Positions 42,145 through 50,750 of a stretch of 64,000 nucleotides of DNA are shown piece after piece; within the stretch, counting starts at the first letter, position 1, and the number at the start of each line of letters is the position of its first letter. The notes beneath the pieces were generated by a model. It searched no databases and was not told the DNA's origin. It saw only the letters and a list, made by a program, of their open reading frames with translations. This DNA comes from Kaistia granuli DSM 23481 (GTDB lineage: Bacteria; Pseudomonadota; Alphaproteobacteria; Rhizobiales; Kaistiaceae): the NCBI RefSeq assembly GCF_000380505.1, contig NZ_AQYH01000017.1, positions 34,120 to 98,119 of the forward strand, written 5' to 3'. Both the position numbers and the translations under genes were made by a program.

Positions 42145-42825
42145 TTATTCCGCCTGCGGAGCGGCGTCGTCCTCCGGCATGTCCGGCGCCGCCGGAGCGG
42201 CGTCGGGAGCTGCCTGGTCGCCGGCCCGATCCGGGCCAGGGCCACGATCACGGCCGGGACCGCGCATCGGCGGACCGAAGCGCAGATCGGCATCGGCGAG
42301 CTTCTGCAGCTGTTCCGGCGTCAGCTTCGCCTTCAGCCCGTCGATCGCCTTCTGCAGATCGGCGGCCTTGGCGGCGCGCTCGGTCGAGCGGCGGATCAGC
42401 CGCTCCTCGCGGGCGAACGGCGCCTTGTCGGCCTCGGCCGCCGCTGCGTCCGGGCGGGCCGGCGGCTGGAACATGGCGAGGAGGGCGTTGGTATAGCCGC
42501 GCCAGGCATCCTTCTGGTCGGGGCGGATGTCGATCAGCGTTTCGGCCGCGTTCAGGTTATTGGCGAGCCACATCTGCATGCGTTCGCCGCGCGGGCCGTG
42601 CGGGCCATGGCCGCGCATGTCGCGGCCGTGGTGGCGGCCGCCGCGGCCTTCCTGGTTGCCGGCATGCCTGCCGCCATGCGGTCCGCGCTTCATTTCGCCC
42701 TTGTCGCCACCCTTCGACGCTTCGGCGACGGTGTCGGTCTTGGCGGCGAAAGCGGCCGGAGCGACGGCGATGGCGGAGGCGCCGGCGAGAGTGACGATGG
42801 CGAGAGCTGCGAGAGTACGCTTCAT
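42145..42825 (-). CDS. Spy/CpxP (LTXXQ) family periplasmic protein with a His/Arg/Gly-rich segment
   Basis: A 226-residue protein. The signal peptide spans about 1-27. Residues 46-80 are rich in His, Gly and Arg (histidines at 50, 54, 65, 66, 73 and 76), which could bind metal ions. A helical domain with LTPEQ (168-172) follows, then a Pro/Ala/Asp-rich tail. Spy/CpxP proteins are periplasmic chaperones or sensors of envelope or metal stress. It is divergent from a response regulator and kinase, so it probably belongs to their regulon. Confidence 0.75.
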   Translation of the reverse strand: MKRTLAALAIVTLAGASAIAVAPAAFAAKTDTVAEASKGGDKGEMKRGPHGGRHAGNQEGRGGRHHGRDMRGHGPHGPRGERMQMWLANNLNAAETLIDIRPDQKDAWRGYTNALLAMFQPPARPDAAAAEADKAPFAREERLIRRSTERAAKAADLQKAIDGLKAKLTPEQLQKLADADLRFGPPMRGPGRDRGPGPDRAGDQAAPDAAPAAPDMPEDDAAPQAE

Positions 42826-43069
42826 GGAAAATCTCCAATTGCTACGCTGGACACGAACCGAAGCTAGGGAACGGCCGTTTCCCCGATAGGTCGTTTCGTT
42901 TCCCAGCATGTCCGCCTTCAACGATTCTGTTGCGAAATGTTTCCGCCGGCACGTTTGAGACGCTCGGTTACGAAAAACCTGCCCCCTGTCATCTAGGACG
43001 GGGTAGAGCTTTTTCACCGGGGCACGCGACGCGGGCACGGGTAGCCGGAGAAACGAGTTAGCCGATACG

Positions 43070-43792
43070 ATGTCCAATCCGCCGCATATCCTCGTCGTCG
43101 ATGACGATCTCGAAATCCGCAAGCTGCTCGGCCGCTATCTCGACGGTCAGGGCCTGCGCGTCTCGCTCGCCGCCGACAAGCGCGAGCTCGAGGAAAAGCT
43201 GGCGACGCAGCAGATCGACCTGATCGTGCTGGACGTCATGCTGCCGGACGGTTCGGGTCTCGACATCTGCCGCCAGCTGCGCGATCGCCGGCCCCAGATA
43301 CCCGTCATCCTGCTGACGGCCCTGAAGGAAGACGTCGACCGCATCATCGGGCTGGAGATCGGCGCCGACGACTATCTCGGCAAGCCGTTCAATCCGCGCG
43401 AGCTGCTCGCCCGCATCCGCGCCGTGCTCCGCCGCACGACAGATGTGAACGAGGCGCCGGCCGCGATCGCCCGCTATCGGTTCGCCGGCTTCGTCGCGTC
43501 GCCGGAAACGCGGGCCCTGGCCGATCCCGACGGCGTCGACATCGTGCTGACCGGGGCGGAGTTCGACCTGCTCCGCGTGTTCCTCGACCGGCCGGGCCGG
43601 GTGCTGTCGCGCGAGCAGCTGCTCGATCTGACGCAGGGCCGCGAGGCCGACCCGCTCGACCGGTCGATCGACGTGCTGATGAGCCGGCTTCGCCGCAAGC
43701 TCGGCGATGACGGCAAGTTCCAGATCTTCAAGACGGTCCGCAACGGCGGCTACCAGCTCGCCGTCAAGGTCGAGACGGAGGGCGAGGCGTGA
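43070..43792 (+). CDS. OmpR-family two-component response regulator
   Basis: A 240-residue protein. The receiver domain (1-120) has phosphoacceptor D55 (LIVLDVMLPDGSG), acidic pair D11/D12, and conserved lysine in GKPFNPREL. A C-terminal winged helix (about 140-235) follows, with the QLLDLTQGREADPLDRSIDV recognition region. The stop overlaps the kinase's GTG start. It likely regulates its own operon and the divergent Spy/CpxP-like gene. Confidence 0.92.
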   Translation: MSNPPHILVVDDDLEIRKLLGRYLDGQGLRVSLAADKRELEEKLATQQIDLIVLDVMLPDGSGLDICRQLRDRRPQIPVILLTALKEDVDRIIGLEIGADDYLGKPFNPRELLARIRAVLRRTTDVNEAPAAIARYRFAGFVASPETRALADPDGVDIVLTGAEFDLLRVFLDRPGRVLSREQLLDLTQGREADPLDRSIDVLMSRLRRKLGDDGKFQIFKTVRNGGYQLAVKVETEGEA

Positions 43793-45099
43793 ACTCGCTG
43801 CGCCTGAAGATCGCGCTGCTCGTTGTCGTGGCCATTGTCGCCGTCGTCGGCCTGGCGACCCTCGTCGCCGTCAGCGTGATCGGCCGGCCCGGGCCGGAGC
43901 GCGCGCTCGGGCCCGCCGCCATCCAGATCGACCTGATCGCGCGGCTGGTCGAGCGCCATCCGGAGGATTTCCAGGAAGGCCTGGTCGAGCGCGGCTCGAT
44001 GCGCGGCAAGGATCTCGGCATTCGTCTGCGGCCGAAGCCGGCGCGCGGGCCGGTGCATGAGGGGCTGACGGAATCGCTGCGCGGGATGCTCGAGCATATC
44101 GGCCATCCGCGCGACGTCGTCGTCACCGAGCCGCGCCATCGCGGTCCGACCATGGTCTCCATCCCGATCGCCGATCTCGGCTATATCGCCGTGCCGCTTT
44201 CGAACACGCCGCCGACCCGCGCCGGCTGGCCGATCCTGATCGGCTGGATGCTGGCGATCATCCTGGGCGCTGCCGGCATCGCGCTGGTCATCGCCAACCG
44301 GCTGACCAAGCCGTTGCAGATGATCGAGGCGGCGATCGCCTCGGTCGGCGCCGATGGCGTGCTGCCGGTCCTGCCGGAAACCGGCTCGGCCGAGATGCGG
44401 GCGACGGCGGGGGCGCTGAACCGGCTATCGGCCCGGCTCAAAAACGCCATGGAGAGCCGGATGCGCCTGGTCGCGGCGGCCGGCCACGATTTGCGCACGC
44501 CAATGACGCGGATGCGGCTTCGCGCCGAATTTCTCGACGAGGACGAGCGGCAGAACTGGCTGAACGATCTCGAGGAACTCGACCGCATCGCCGACAGCGC
44601 CATCCGCCTTGTCCGCGAGGAAGTGGATGAGGGCGAACGCGAACCGCTCCGGCTCGACGAGCTGGTGCGGCGGCTGACGACCGAGCTGGCGGCGCAGGGC
44701 CGCGACATCGCCGCCGGCCGGCTCGAGCCCGTCCAGGTCGCGGCGGCGCCGCTGGCGCTGACGCGGGCGCTGCGCAATCTGATGATCAACGCCGCCACCC
44801 ATGGCGGCGGCGGCGTCGTCACGCTCGGAAGCGACGACGGCATGGCCGTGATCCGCATCGCCGACCAGGGGCCGGGGATTCCCGAGGCGATGATCGAACG
44901 CGCCTTCGAGCCGTTCTTCCGTGTCGATCCCGCCCGCCGCCAGTCGGTACCCGGCGCCGGCCTCGGCCTCGCCATCGCCAAGGAGATCATCGAGCGGCTC
45001 GGCGGCCGGATCGTCATGCGCAACGGCGTGGATGGCGGCCTCGTGCAGGAGATCGCCCTGCCGCTGGCGGCGGCGCCGGCGGAGAGCGTCGCGAGCTGA
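43789..45099 (+). CDS. Two-component sensor histidine kinase
   Basis: A 436-residue membrane kinase: TM1 (about 8-28), a periplasmic sensor of about 110 residues, TM2 (about 144-166), HAMP (about 167-220), dimerisation domain with phospho-accepting H233 (AGHDLRTPMTRMR), and an ATPase domain with NLMINAATHG (N box), DQGPGIP (G1) and GAGLGLAI (G2). It starts with GTG overlapping the regulator's stop by 4 bp. With the Spy/CpxP-like neighbour it resembles a Cpx-like envelope-stress system, though the sensor part has no obvious family. Confidence 0.92.
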   Translation: MNSLRLKIALLVVVAIVAVVGLATLVAVSVIGRPGPERALGPAAIQIDLIARLVERHPEDFQEGLVERGSMRGKDLGIRLRPKPARGPVHEGLTESLRGMLEHIGHPRDVVVTEPRHRGPTMVSIPIADLGYIAVPLSNTPPTRAGWPILIGWMLAIILGAAGIALVIANRLTKPLQMIEAAIASVGADGVLPVLPETGSAEMRATAGALNRLSARLKNAMESRMRLVAAAGHDLRTPMTRMRLRAEFLDEDERQNWLNDLEELDRIADSAIRLVREEVDEGEREPLRLDELVRRLTTELAAQGRDIAAGRLEPVQVAAAPLALTRALRNLMINAATHGGGGVVTLGSDDGMAVIRIADQGPGIPEAMIERAFEPFFRVDPARRQSVPGAGLGLAIAKEIIERLGGRIVMRNGVDGGLVQEIALPLAAAPAESVAS

Positions 45100-45194
45100 A
45101 GCGGCTCTATGCGAAGCGACGGACAAGCTGTTGCCTGAGCTTCACGAGGCTGTGCTACCGTCCCGGCGAAACCACGCCTGAACGGACAAAGAAC

Positions 45195-46016
45195 GTGACC
45201 CTTTCGATCGAACAACGCTCTGCCCGCCTCGCCCTCGCCAGGGAGGTGGCCCGCGAGGCCGGCGCGCTGGCGCTCAGCTATTTCGAGCGGCTCGCCACCC
45301 TCGCCGTCGAATTCAAGCAGGGCGGCCAGGACGTCGTCAGCATCGCCGATCGCGAGGTCGAGGTGCTAATCCGGGCCCGCATCGCGGAAAAATTCCCCGA
45401 GGACGGCGTGCTCGGCGAGGAGGATGGCCTGGTCGAGGGCCAGTCCGGCGTGCTCTGGGTCGTCGATCCGATCGATGGCACCAGCCCGTTCCTCAACGGC
45501 CTGTCGCATTGGTGCATCTCGATTGCCGTCGCCGTCGAGGGCGAGGCCGAGATCGGCGTCATCTACGCCCCAGTCAGCGACGAGTTCTTCTCCGCCGCCA
45601 AGGGCATGGGCGCCTTCCTGAACGACGCGCCGATCGCGGTCGCACCAGCCCGTTCGATCGAGGATGGCCTGCTGGGCTTCGGTAGCAACCACCGCATCCC
45701 GCCCGCCGATGTCGGTCGCTTCATAACCGTGCTGCTGGACGCCGGCGGCATGTTCTACCGCAACGGCTCCGGCGCGCTGATGCTTGCCTATGTCGCCTGC
45801 GGCCGGCTCGTCGGCTACTACGAGCAGCACATCAATTCCTGGGATTGCCTGGCTGGTCTCTGCCTGATCCGCGAAGCCGGCGGCTGGCACAATGATTTCC
45901 TCGCCGGCGAGGGCATGCTGAAGGGTAACCGCATCGCCGGCGGCGCGCCGCAGATGAAGGCCGGGCTGATCGCGCTCCTGGAGCGCGCCGGCGCCTCGAC
46001 CGAGACGATCGCCTGA
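45195..46016 (+). CDS. Inositol-monophosphatase-family phosphatase
   Basis: A 273-residue protein. The metal ligands are in GEED (74-77) and the motif WVVDPIDGT (D91, D94), with the last in INSWDCLAG near residue 217. It removes phosphate from inositol phosphate or related small phosphates (histidinol phosphate, bisphosphate nucleotides). The start is GTG at 45195. It stands alone between the kinase gene and a REP element, and no substrate clue is given by neighbours. Confidence 0.87.
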   Translation: MTLSIEQRSARLALAREVAREAGALALSYFERLATLAVEFKQGGQDVVSIADREVEVLIRARIAEKFPEDGVLGEEDGLVEGQSGVLWVVDPIDGTSPFLNGLSHWCISIAVAVEGEAEIGVIYAPVSDEFFSAAKGMGAFLNDAPIAVAPARSIEDGLLGFGSNHRIPPADVGRFITVLLDAGGMFYRNGSGALMLAYVACGRLVGYYEQHINSWDCLAGLCLIREAGGWHNDFLAGEGMLKGNRIAGGAPQMKAGLIALLERAGASTETIA

Positions 46017-46092
46017 GGCGGGCGCGCGGTCAGCCTCTCGCGCGAGCGGATAGGACCGGCCCAGGCCGGCTCGCTCGTCGTCGTAAGCTCGC

Positions 46093-46217
46093 CGTCATCC
46101 CGGACGCAGCGAAGCGGAGATCCGGGATCCATTCAGCCGGGTTGCCGGCAGTTTGAAGGATCCTCGTTCTTCCCGCGAACCCGGCTGAATGGATCCCGGG
46201 TCAAGCCCGGGATGACG
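46093..46217. repeat. Nested REP-like palindrome (copy C)
   Basis: A 125-bp element bounded by CGTCATCCC and GGGATGACG. Inside, a perfect 22-bp inverted repeat (46122-46143 with 46178-46199, containing GGATCCATTCAGCCGG) encloses a 34-bp centre. Its right end carries a complete CCCGGGATGACG (46206-46217). It lies between two convergent genes, the phosphatase and the E1-like enzyme, and may end transcription from both sides. Confidence 0.88.
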
Positions 46218-46266
46218 CCGGCGCATTGCGGCGCCGGCGGTGCCAAATATGGGTGCAGAGGCGCTG

Positions 46267-48708
46267 CTACACCCCCGGTCCCGACGCTTCGCGCAGGTAG
46301 CGGACCGGGCGTTCCGGCGCCAGCGCCAGGGCCGCGCGGACGATTGCCTGCGCGTCGATGCCGTGGTGGCGGTAGAGATCGGCGATGGTGCCGGTCTGGC
46401 CGAAATGCTCGACGCCGAGCGAACGGGTGCGGTGGCCGCCGACCGAGCCGAGCCAGCCCAAAGTCGCCGGATGACCGTCGAGAACCGTCACCAGCGAACA
46501 ATGATGCGGCAGGTCGGCGAAAAGCCGTTCGACATGCGACTGCGCATGGACGAGGCCGCGCTCGCGCGCTCGTCCGGCCGCCGTCCAGCCGGCATTCAGC
46601 CGGTCGGCCGAGGTGATGGCGAGCAGGCCGATGTCGCGCCGGTCCTCGGCGAGCAGCCCCGTCGCCTCGATCGCCTCGGGCGCCACGGCGCCGGTATAGG
46701 CGATGACGATCTCGGCATTCGGGCCGGGCTTCCGCAGCCAATAGGCGCCGTCGACGATGGCGCGCGACAGCTCGTCGTCGATGGTGCGGGTCGGCTGCTC
46801 GAGCGGCCGCGTCGACAAGCGCAGATAGATCGAACCGCCGGTCTGGTCGCGCAACCAGGTGCGCTCGTCCGGATCGCCGTCGCCGTTCCTCTGGATATAG
46901 TCGAAGCCGAAGCGGAGGATGGTGGCGAGCTCGTCGACGAAGGCAGGCTCGAAGGCGGCGAGGCCGTCCTGCGCCATGCCGATCAGCGGCGTGCCGATCG
47001 ACTGGTGCGCGCCGCCTTCCGGCGCCAGCGTGATGCCGGACGGTGTGGCGACGAGGATGAAGCGCGCATCCTGGTAGCAGGCATAGTTGAGCGCGTCAGC
47101 GCCGCGATAGATGAAAGGGTCGTAGAGCGTGCCGACCGGCAGCAGGCGTTCGCCATTGATCGAATGGCTGAGGCCGAGCGCCGACAGCATCAGGAACAGG
47201 TTCATCTCGGCGATGCCGAGCTCCAGATGCTGGCCCGACGGCGAGAATTCCCAGTTGAAGGTCGAGGGAATCCGCTCCGACTTGAAGGTGTCTGCCATGC
47301 TTTCGAGCGCGAACAGGCCGCGCCGGTTCACCCACGGGCCGAGGTTCGTCGAGACGGTGACATCGGGCGAGGTGGTGACGATGCGGTTGGCAAAATCGGA
47401 ATCCTCGCGCGAGATCTCGTTCAGGATCTGGCCGAAGCCGGCCTGGGTCGAGAGCTCCCTGCCGCCGACGCCCGGCGCCGGCAGCACGGCCGGCACGTCG
47501 ATATGCGGCGCGGCCTCGGCCTTCTCGCGCTTGTTGAACGGCACGGTGTCGAGGAAAGCCTGCAGCTTGGCGGGCGCTGCCGAAAGGCCCTCGAAATTCT
47601 CCCACTCATGGCCGGGACGGACGTTCATCGCGGTGCGGAACGCGTCCATCTGGGTCGGGTTCATCAGCCCGGCGTGATTGTCCTTGTGGCCGGCGATCGG
47701 CAGGCCGAAGCCCTTGATCGTATAGGCGATGAAGCAGGTCGGCCGGTCGTGCTCGCCGGCCTTGGCGAAGGCGTCGAGCAACGTCGGCAGATCATGGCCG
47801 GCGAGGTTGGTCATCAGCTTCGCGAGGTCGGCGTCGGAGCGCGCCTCGATCAGCTTGGTGACCGGGCCCTGGTCGCCGATCTCGTCGAGCAGCCGCTTGC
47901 GCCAGGACGCGCCGCCCTGGAAGCAGAGCGCCGAATAGAGCTGGTTCGGGCAATTGTCGATCCAGTCGCGCAGGCGTTCGCCGCCCGGCTCCTGGAAGGC
48001 CGCTTCCAGCAGCACGCCGTACTTGAGAACGACCACATCCCAGCCAAAGTTCTGGAAGATCGCCTCGAAACGCTGCCACAGTCCCTCGCGCACGACGGCG
48101 TCGAGGCTCTGGCGGTTGTAGTCGACGATCCACCAGGTGTTCCTGAGGCCGTGCTTCCAGCCCTCGAGCAGGGCCTCGAAGATGTTGCCCTCGTCCATCT
48201 CGGCGTCGCCGACCAGCGCGATCATCCGGCCTTCCGGCCGATCCGCGTGGCTCCAGCCCTTGGCGCGGACATAGTCCTGCACCAGCGAGGAAAACAGCGT
48301 CTGTGCGACGCCGAGGCCGACCGAGCCGGTCGAGAAGTCGACACCGTCAATGTCCTTGGTGCGCGAGGGGTAGCTTTGGGCCCCCTTGTAGCCGCGGAAG
48401 TTTTCGAGCTTCTCGCGGGTCTGGCGGCCGAGCAGATACTGGATGGCATGGAAGATCGGGCTTGCATGCGGCTTGACCGCGACGCGGTCCTGCGGCCGCA
48501 GCACGTCGAGATAGAGCGCCGTCATGATCGTCGCCAGCGAGGCGGACGAGGCCTGGTGGCCGCCGACCTTCAACCCTTCCGCATTGTCGCGCAAATGGTT
48601 GGCGTTGTGGATGGTCCACGCCGCCAGCCAGAGGATCTTCTTCTCCAACTCGGCCAGGATGGCGAGCCGGTCCTGGGACGGAGAGGTGGGGCTGGGCGCG
48701 TTCGACAT
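46267..48708 (-). CDS. AceE/MdeB-like thiamine-diphosphate enzyme (homodimeric 2-oxoacid dehydrogenase E1 / transketolase family)
   Basis: An 813-residue single-chain TPP enzyme. The motif GDAEMDEG starts at residue 167 and resembles GDGEMDE of homodimeric pyruvate dehydrogenase E1 more than transketolase. A pyrimidine domain includes LELGIAEMNLFLML, whose Glu activates the cofactor, and a C-terminal transketolase-like domain follows. The start follows GGAGGATCG. Its operon encodes a trans-sulfuration PLP enzyme; in Pseudomonas, MdeB (2-oxobutyrate dehydrogenase E1) is paired with methionine gamma-lyase in the same way. A 2-oxobutyrate role is inferred. No E2 or E3 is adjacent. Confidence 0.8.
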   Translation of the reverse strand: MSNAPSPTSPSQDRLAILAELEKKILWLAAWTIHNANHLRDNAEGLKVGGHQASSASLATIMTALYLDVLRPQDRVAVKPHASPIFHAIQYLLGRQTREKLENFRGYKGAQSYPSRTKDIDGVDFSTGSVGLGVAQTLFSSLVQDYVRAKGWSHADRPEGRMIALVGDAEMDEGNIFEALLEGWKHGLRNTWWIVDYNRQSLDAVVREGLWQRFEAIFQNFGWDVVVLKYGVLLEAAFQEPGGERLRDWIDNCPNQLYSALCFQGGASWRKRLLDEIGDQGPVTKLIEARSDADLAKLMTNLAGHDLPTLLDAFAKAGEHDRPTCFIAYTIKGFGLPIAGHKDNHAGLMNPTQMDAFRTAMNVRPGHEWENFEGLSAAPAKLQAFLDTVPFNKREKAEAAPHIDVPAVLPAPGVGGRELSTQAGFGQILNEISREDSDFANRIVTTSPDVTVSTNLGPWVNRRGLFALESMADTFKSERIPSTFNWEFSPSGQHLELGIAEMNLFLMLSALGLSHSINGERLLPVGTLYDPFIYRGADALNYACYQDARFILVATPSGITLAPEGGAHQSIGTPLIGMAQDGLAAFEPAFVDELATILRFGFDYIQRNGDGDPDERTWLRDQTGGSIYLRLSTRPLEQPTRTIDDELSRAIVDGAYWLRKPGPNAEIVIAYTGAVAPEAIEATGLLAEDRRDIGLLAITSADRLNAGWTAAGRARERGLVHAQSHVERLFADLPHHCSLVTVLDGHPATLGWLGSVGGHRTRSLGVEHFGQTGTIADLYRHHGIDAQAIVRAALALAPERPVRYLREASGPGV

Positions 48709-48743
48709 GGACGATCCTCCATCGATCCGAAATCCAAGCATGA

Positions 48744-48762
48744 ACCGGGCGCGACGCCCGGT
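48744..48762 (-). other. Intercistronic hairpin upstream of the E1-like gene
   Basis: ACCGGGCG (48744-48751) pairs perfectly with CGCCCGGT (48755-48762) around a 3-nt loop, in the 113-bp gap between the ATPase gene and the E1-like gene. It may set the relative level of the last cistron. Confidence 0.45.
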
Positions 48763-48821
48763 CCAGCCGTTCTGTGCCGCGCGCACCGGGGGGCCAGGCG
48801 CGGCAATCTTCACTTCGCGGC

Positions 48822-49898
48822 TCAGCCGATGCGCGATCCGGTCGTGGTATCGAACAGGTGGATCCGCTCGACCGGGAACGAGACGCTGACCGTATCGCCG
48901 CGCGCGGCGAGGCCACGCTCGAGCGAGAACGCCTTGACGTCACTGCCGAAGGCGTTGGCGTGCAGGATGGTGCCGAAGCCGGTCGGCTCGACCAGGTCGA
49001 TCTGGGCCGGAATGCTCTCCGGCTCGTTCTTACCGACGACGACATGCTCGGGCCGGATGCCGAGCGTCACCCTGGCGCCGTCGGCCGTCGAGGCGGGCCC
49101 GGCGAGCGCGACGGTCACGCCCTGGCCGAGTTCGACGCGCGGCGCGCCGTCGGTGGCGCGATAGGTGCCCTCGAACATGTTCATGGCCGGCGACCCCATG
49201 AAGCCGGCGACGAACAGGTTGGCCGGCCGGTCATAGAGATCGAGCGGGCTGCCGACCTGCTGCACGATGCCGGCATTCATGGCGACGATGCGGTCGGCCA
49301 GCGTCATCGCCTCGATCTGGTCGTGCGTGACATAGATCGAGGTGGCGCCGAGATCCTGGTGCAGCTTCTTGATCTCGCCGCGCATGTGCTCCCGCAACCG
49401 CGCGTCGAGGTTCGAGAGCGGCTCGTCGAACAGGAAGGCCTTGGGCGAGCGCACGATGGCGCGGCCCATGGCGACGCGTTGGCGCTGGCCGCCGGAGAGC
49501 GCCTTGGGGCGGCGCTCCATCAGCGGCGTCAGGCTCAGCTTTTCGGCGGCGCCGGAGATCGCCGAGGCGATCTTTTCCTTGGCGGTCTTCCGGAGCCGCA
49601 GGCTGTAGCTCATGTTGCCGGCGACGGTCATGTGCGGATAGAGCGCGTAGGACTGGAACACCATGGCGATGTCGCGGTCCTTGGGATCGAGCTCGTTGAC
49701 GCGCTTGCCGCCGATCTTGATCTCGCCGGCGGAGATGTCCTCCAGGCCGGCGATCATCCGCAGCAGGGTCGATTTTCCGCAACCGGACGGGCCGACCAGC
49801 ACGACGAATTCGCCGTCCTGGATGGTCAGGTCGACGCCGTGCAGGATCTTGACGGAGCCGTAGGCCTTGCGGACGTCTTTGATGTCGATGGATGCCAT
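48822..49898 (-). CDS. CUT1 ABC importer ATPase (UgpC/MalK-like, system 3)
   Basis: A 358-residue protein. Walker A GPSGCGKST is at 36-44, signature LSGGQRQR at about 134, Walker B AFLFDEPLSNLD, and switch histidine in YVTHDQIEAM. A C-terminal OB-fold regulatory domain (about 240-358) is present as in MalK/UgpC. It is the only CUT1-type ATPase in the window, although three CUT1 permease pairs are present. UgpC/MsmK-type ATPases are known to serve several importers, so it could also power systems 1 and 2. Confidence 0.92.
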   Translation of the reverse strand: MASIDIKDVRKAYGSVKILHGVDLTIQDGEFVVLVGPSGCGKSTLLRMIAGLEDISAGEIKIGGKRVNELDPKDRDIAMVFQSYALYPHMTVAGNMSYSLRLRKTAKEKIASAISGAAEKLSLTPLMERRPKALSGGQRQRVAMGRAIVRSPKAFLFDEPLSNLDARLREHMRGEIKKLHQDLGATSIYVTHDQIEAMTLADRIVAMNAGIVQQVGSPLDLYDRPANLFVAGFMGSPAMNMFEGTYRATDGAPRVELGQGVTVALAGPASTADGARVTLGIRPEHVVVGKNEPESIPAQIDLVEPTGFGTILHANAFGSDVKAFSLERGLAARGDTVSVSFPVERIHLFDTTTGSRIG

Positions 49899-49910
49899 TG
49901 CGATGCTCCC

Positions 49911-50747
49911 TCAGCCCTTGACCGCGCCGGCCGTCAGGCCTTGCACGAGGTAGCGCTGGATAAAGAAGAAGAAGAGACAGGCGGGGATCAGGGCGAGCAC
50001 GCCCGCAGCCATCATCTGTCCGAAATCGACCGAGAACTTCGAGACGAAGCTGAGCAGCCCGACCGGGAAGGTGCTGGCATCGACGCCGGAGATCAACATC
50101 AGCGCGAACAGCAGTTCGCTCCACGCCGCCGTGAACACGAAACCGAGCGTCGCTGCCATGCCCGGCAGCGTCAGCGGCAGGATGATCTGCCTGAACGCCA
50201 TGAAGCGCGTGGCGCCGTCGATCATCGCGGCTTCTTCCAGGTCCTTCGGGATGCCGTCGAAGAAGGACTGCATCAGGAAGGTCGCGAACGGCACGTTGAA
50301 GGCGACGTAGACGAGCACCAGGCCGGAGAGGCTGTTGGTCAGCCCGAGCGGCGACAGGATCTTGAAGATCGGCGCGATCAGCATCACCAGCGGGAACATC
50401 TGGGTCAGGAGCATCAGCCCGACGATCCAGAACTTGCCGCGGAACGAGAAGCGCGACATGGCGTAGCCGCCGAGCGACGACAGGATGGTGACGATGACGG
50501 CGGTCGACAGCGACACGATCATCGAGTTGCGGAAGAACAGCGGGAAATCGCTGTGCCGGATCACGAAGTCGAAATGGTCGAACACCGCCCGTGACGGCCA
50601 CAGCCGAACGCCCTCGGAATAGAGCAGGTCGTTCGGCGTGACCGAGATCTTCAGCACCCAGAACAGCGGGAACAGGGCGAACGCCACGTAACAGAGGATG
50701 GCGGCGCGGTGGGCGATCGTGGCGACGATGCGCTTGTTGCTTCTCAT
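49911..50747 (-). CDS. CUT1 ABC importer permease, MalG-like (system 3)
   Basis: A 278-residue membrane protein with six helices. The EAA motif is EEAAMIDGATRFMAFRQIIL and the C-terminus GLTAGAVKG. The ATG at 50747 lies 3 bp after the MalF-like gene's stop, and GGAGCG upstream serves as ribosome site. The ATPase gene follows 12 bp downstream. Confidence 0.9.
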   Translation of the reverse strand: MRSNKRIVATIAHRAAILCYVAFALFPLFWVLKISVTPNDLLYSEGVRLWPSRAVFDHFDFVIRHSDFPLFFRNSMIVSLSTAVIVTILSSLGGYAMSRFSFRGKFWIVGLMLLTQMFPLVMLIAPIFKILSPLGLTNSLSGLVLVYVAFNVPFATFLMQSFFDGIPKDLEEAAMIDGATRFMAFRQIILPLTLPGMAATLGFVFTAAWSELLFALMLISGVDASTFPVGLLSFVSKFSVDFGQMMAAGVLALIPACLFFFFIQRYLVQGLTAGAVKG

Positions 50748-50750
50748 GTC

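Noticed and set aside
44181..45215. Possible minus-strand gene opposite the histidine kinase
   Set aside because: H233, N-box, G1 and G2 motifs are intact on the plus strand. The opposite frame is serine/arginine-rich without domains.
46267..48708. Ordinary transketolase of the pentose phosphate pathway
   Set aside because: The TPP motif GDAEMDE and the chain length of 813 match homodimeric 2-oxoacid dehydrogenase E1 better than transketolase (about 660 residues).
46240..49164. Open frame of 974 codons on the plus strand
   Set aside because: It is antisense to the E1-like enzyme and the ATPase gene, whose catalytic motifs are intact. It shows no domain and no ribosome site.
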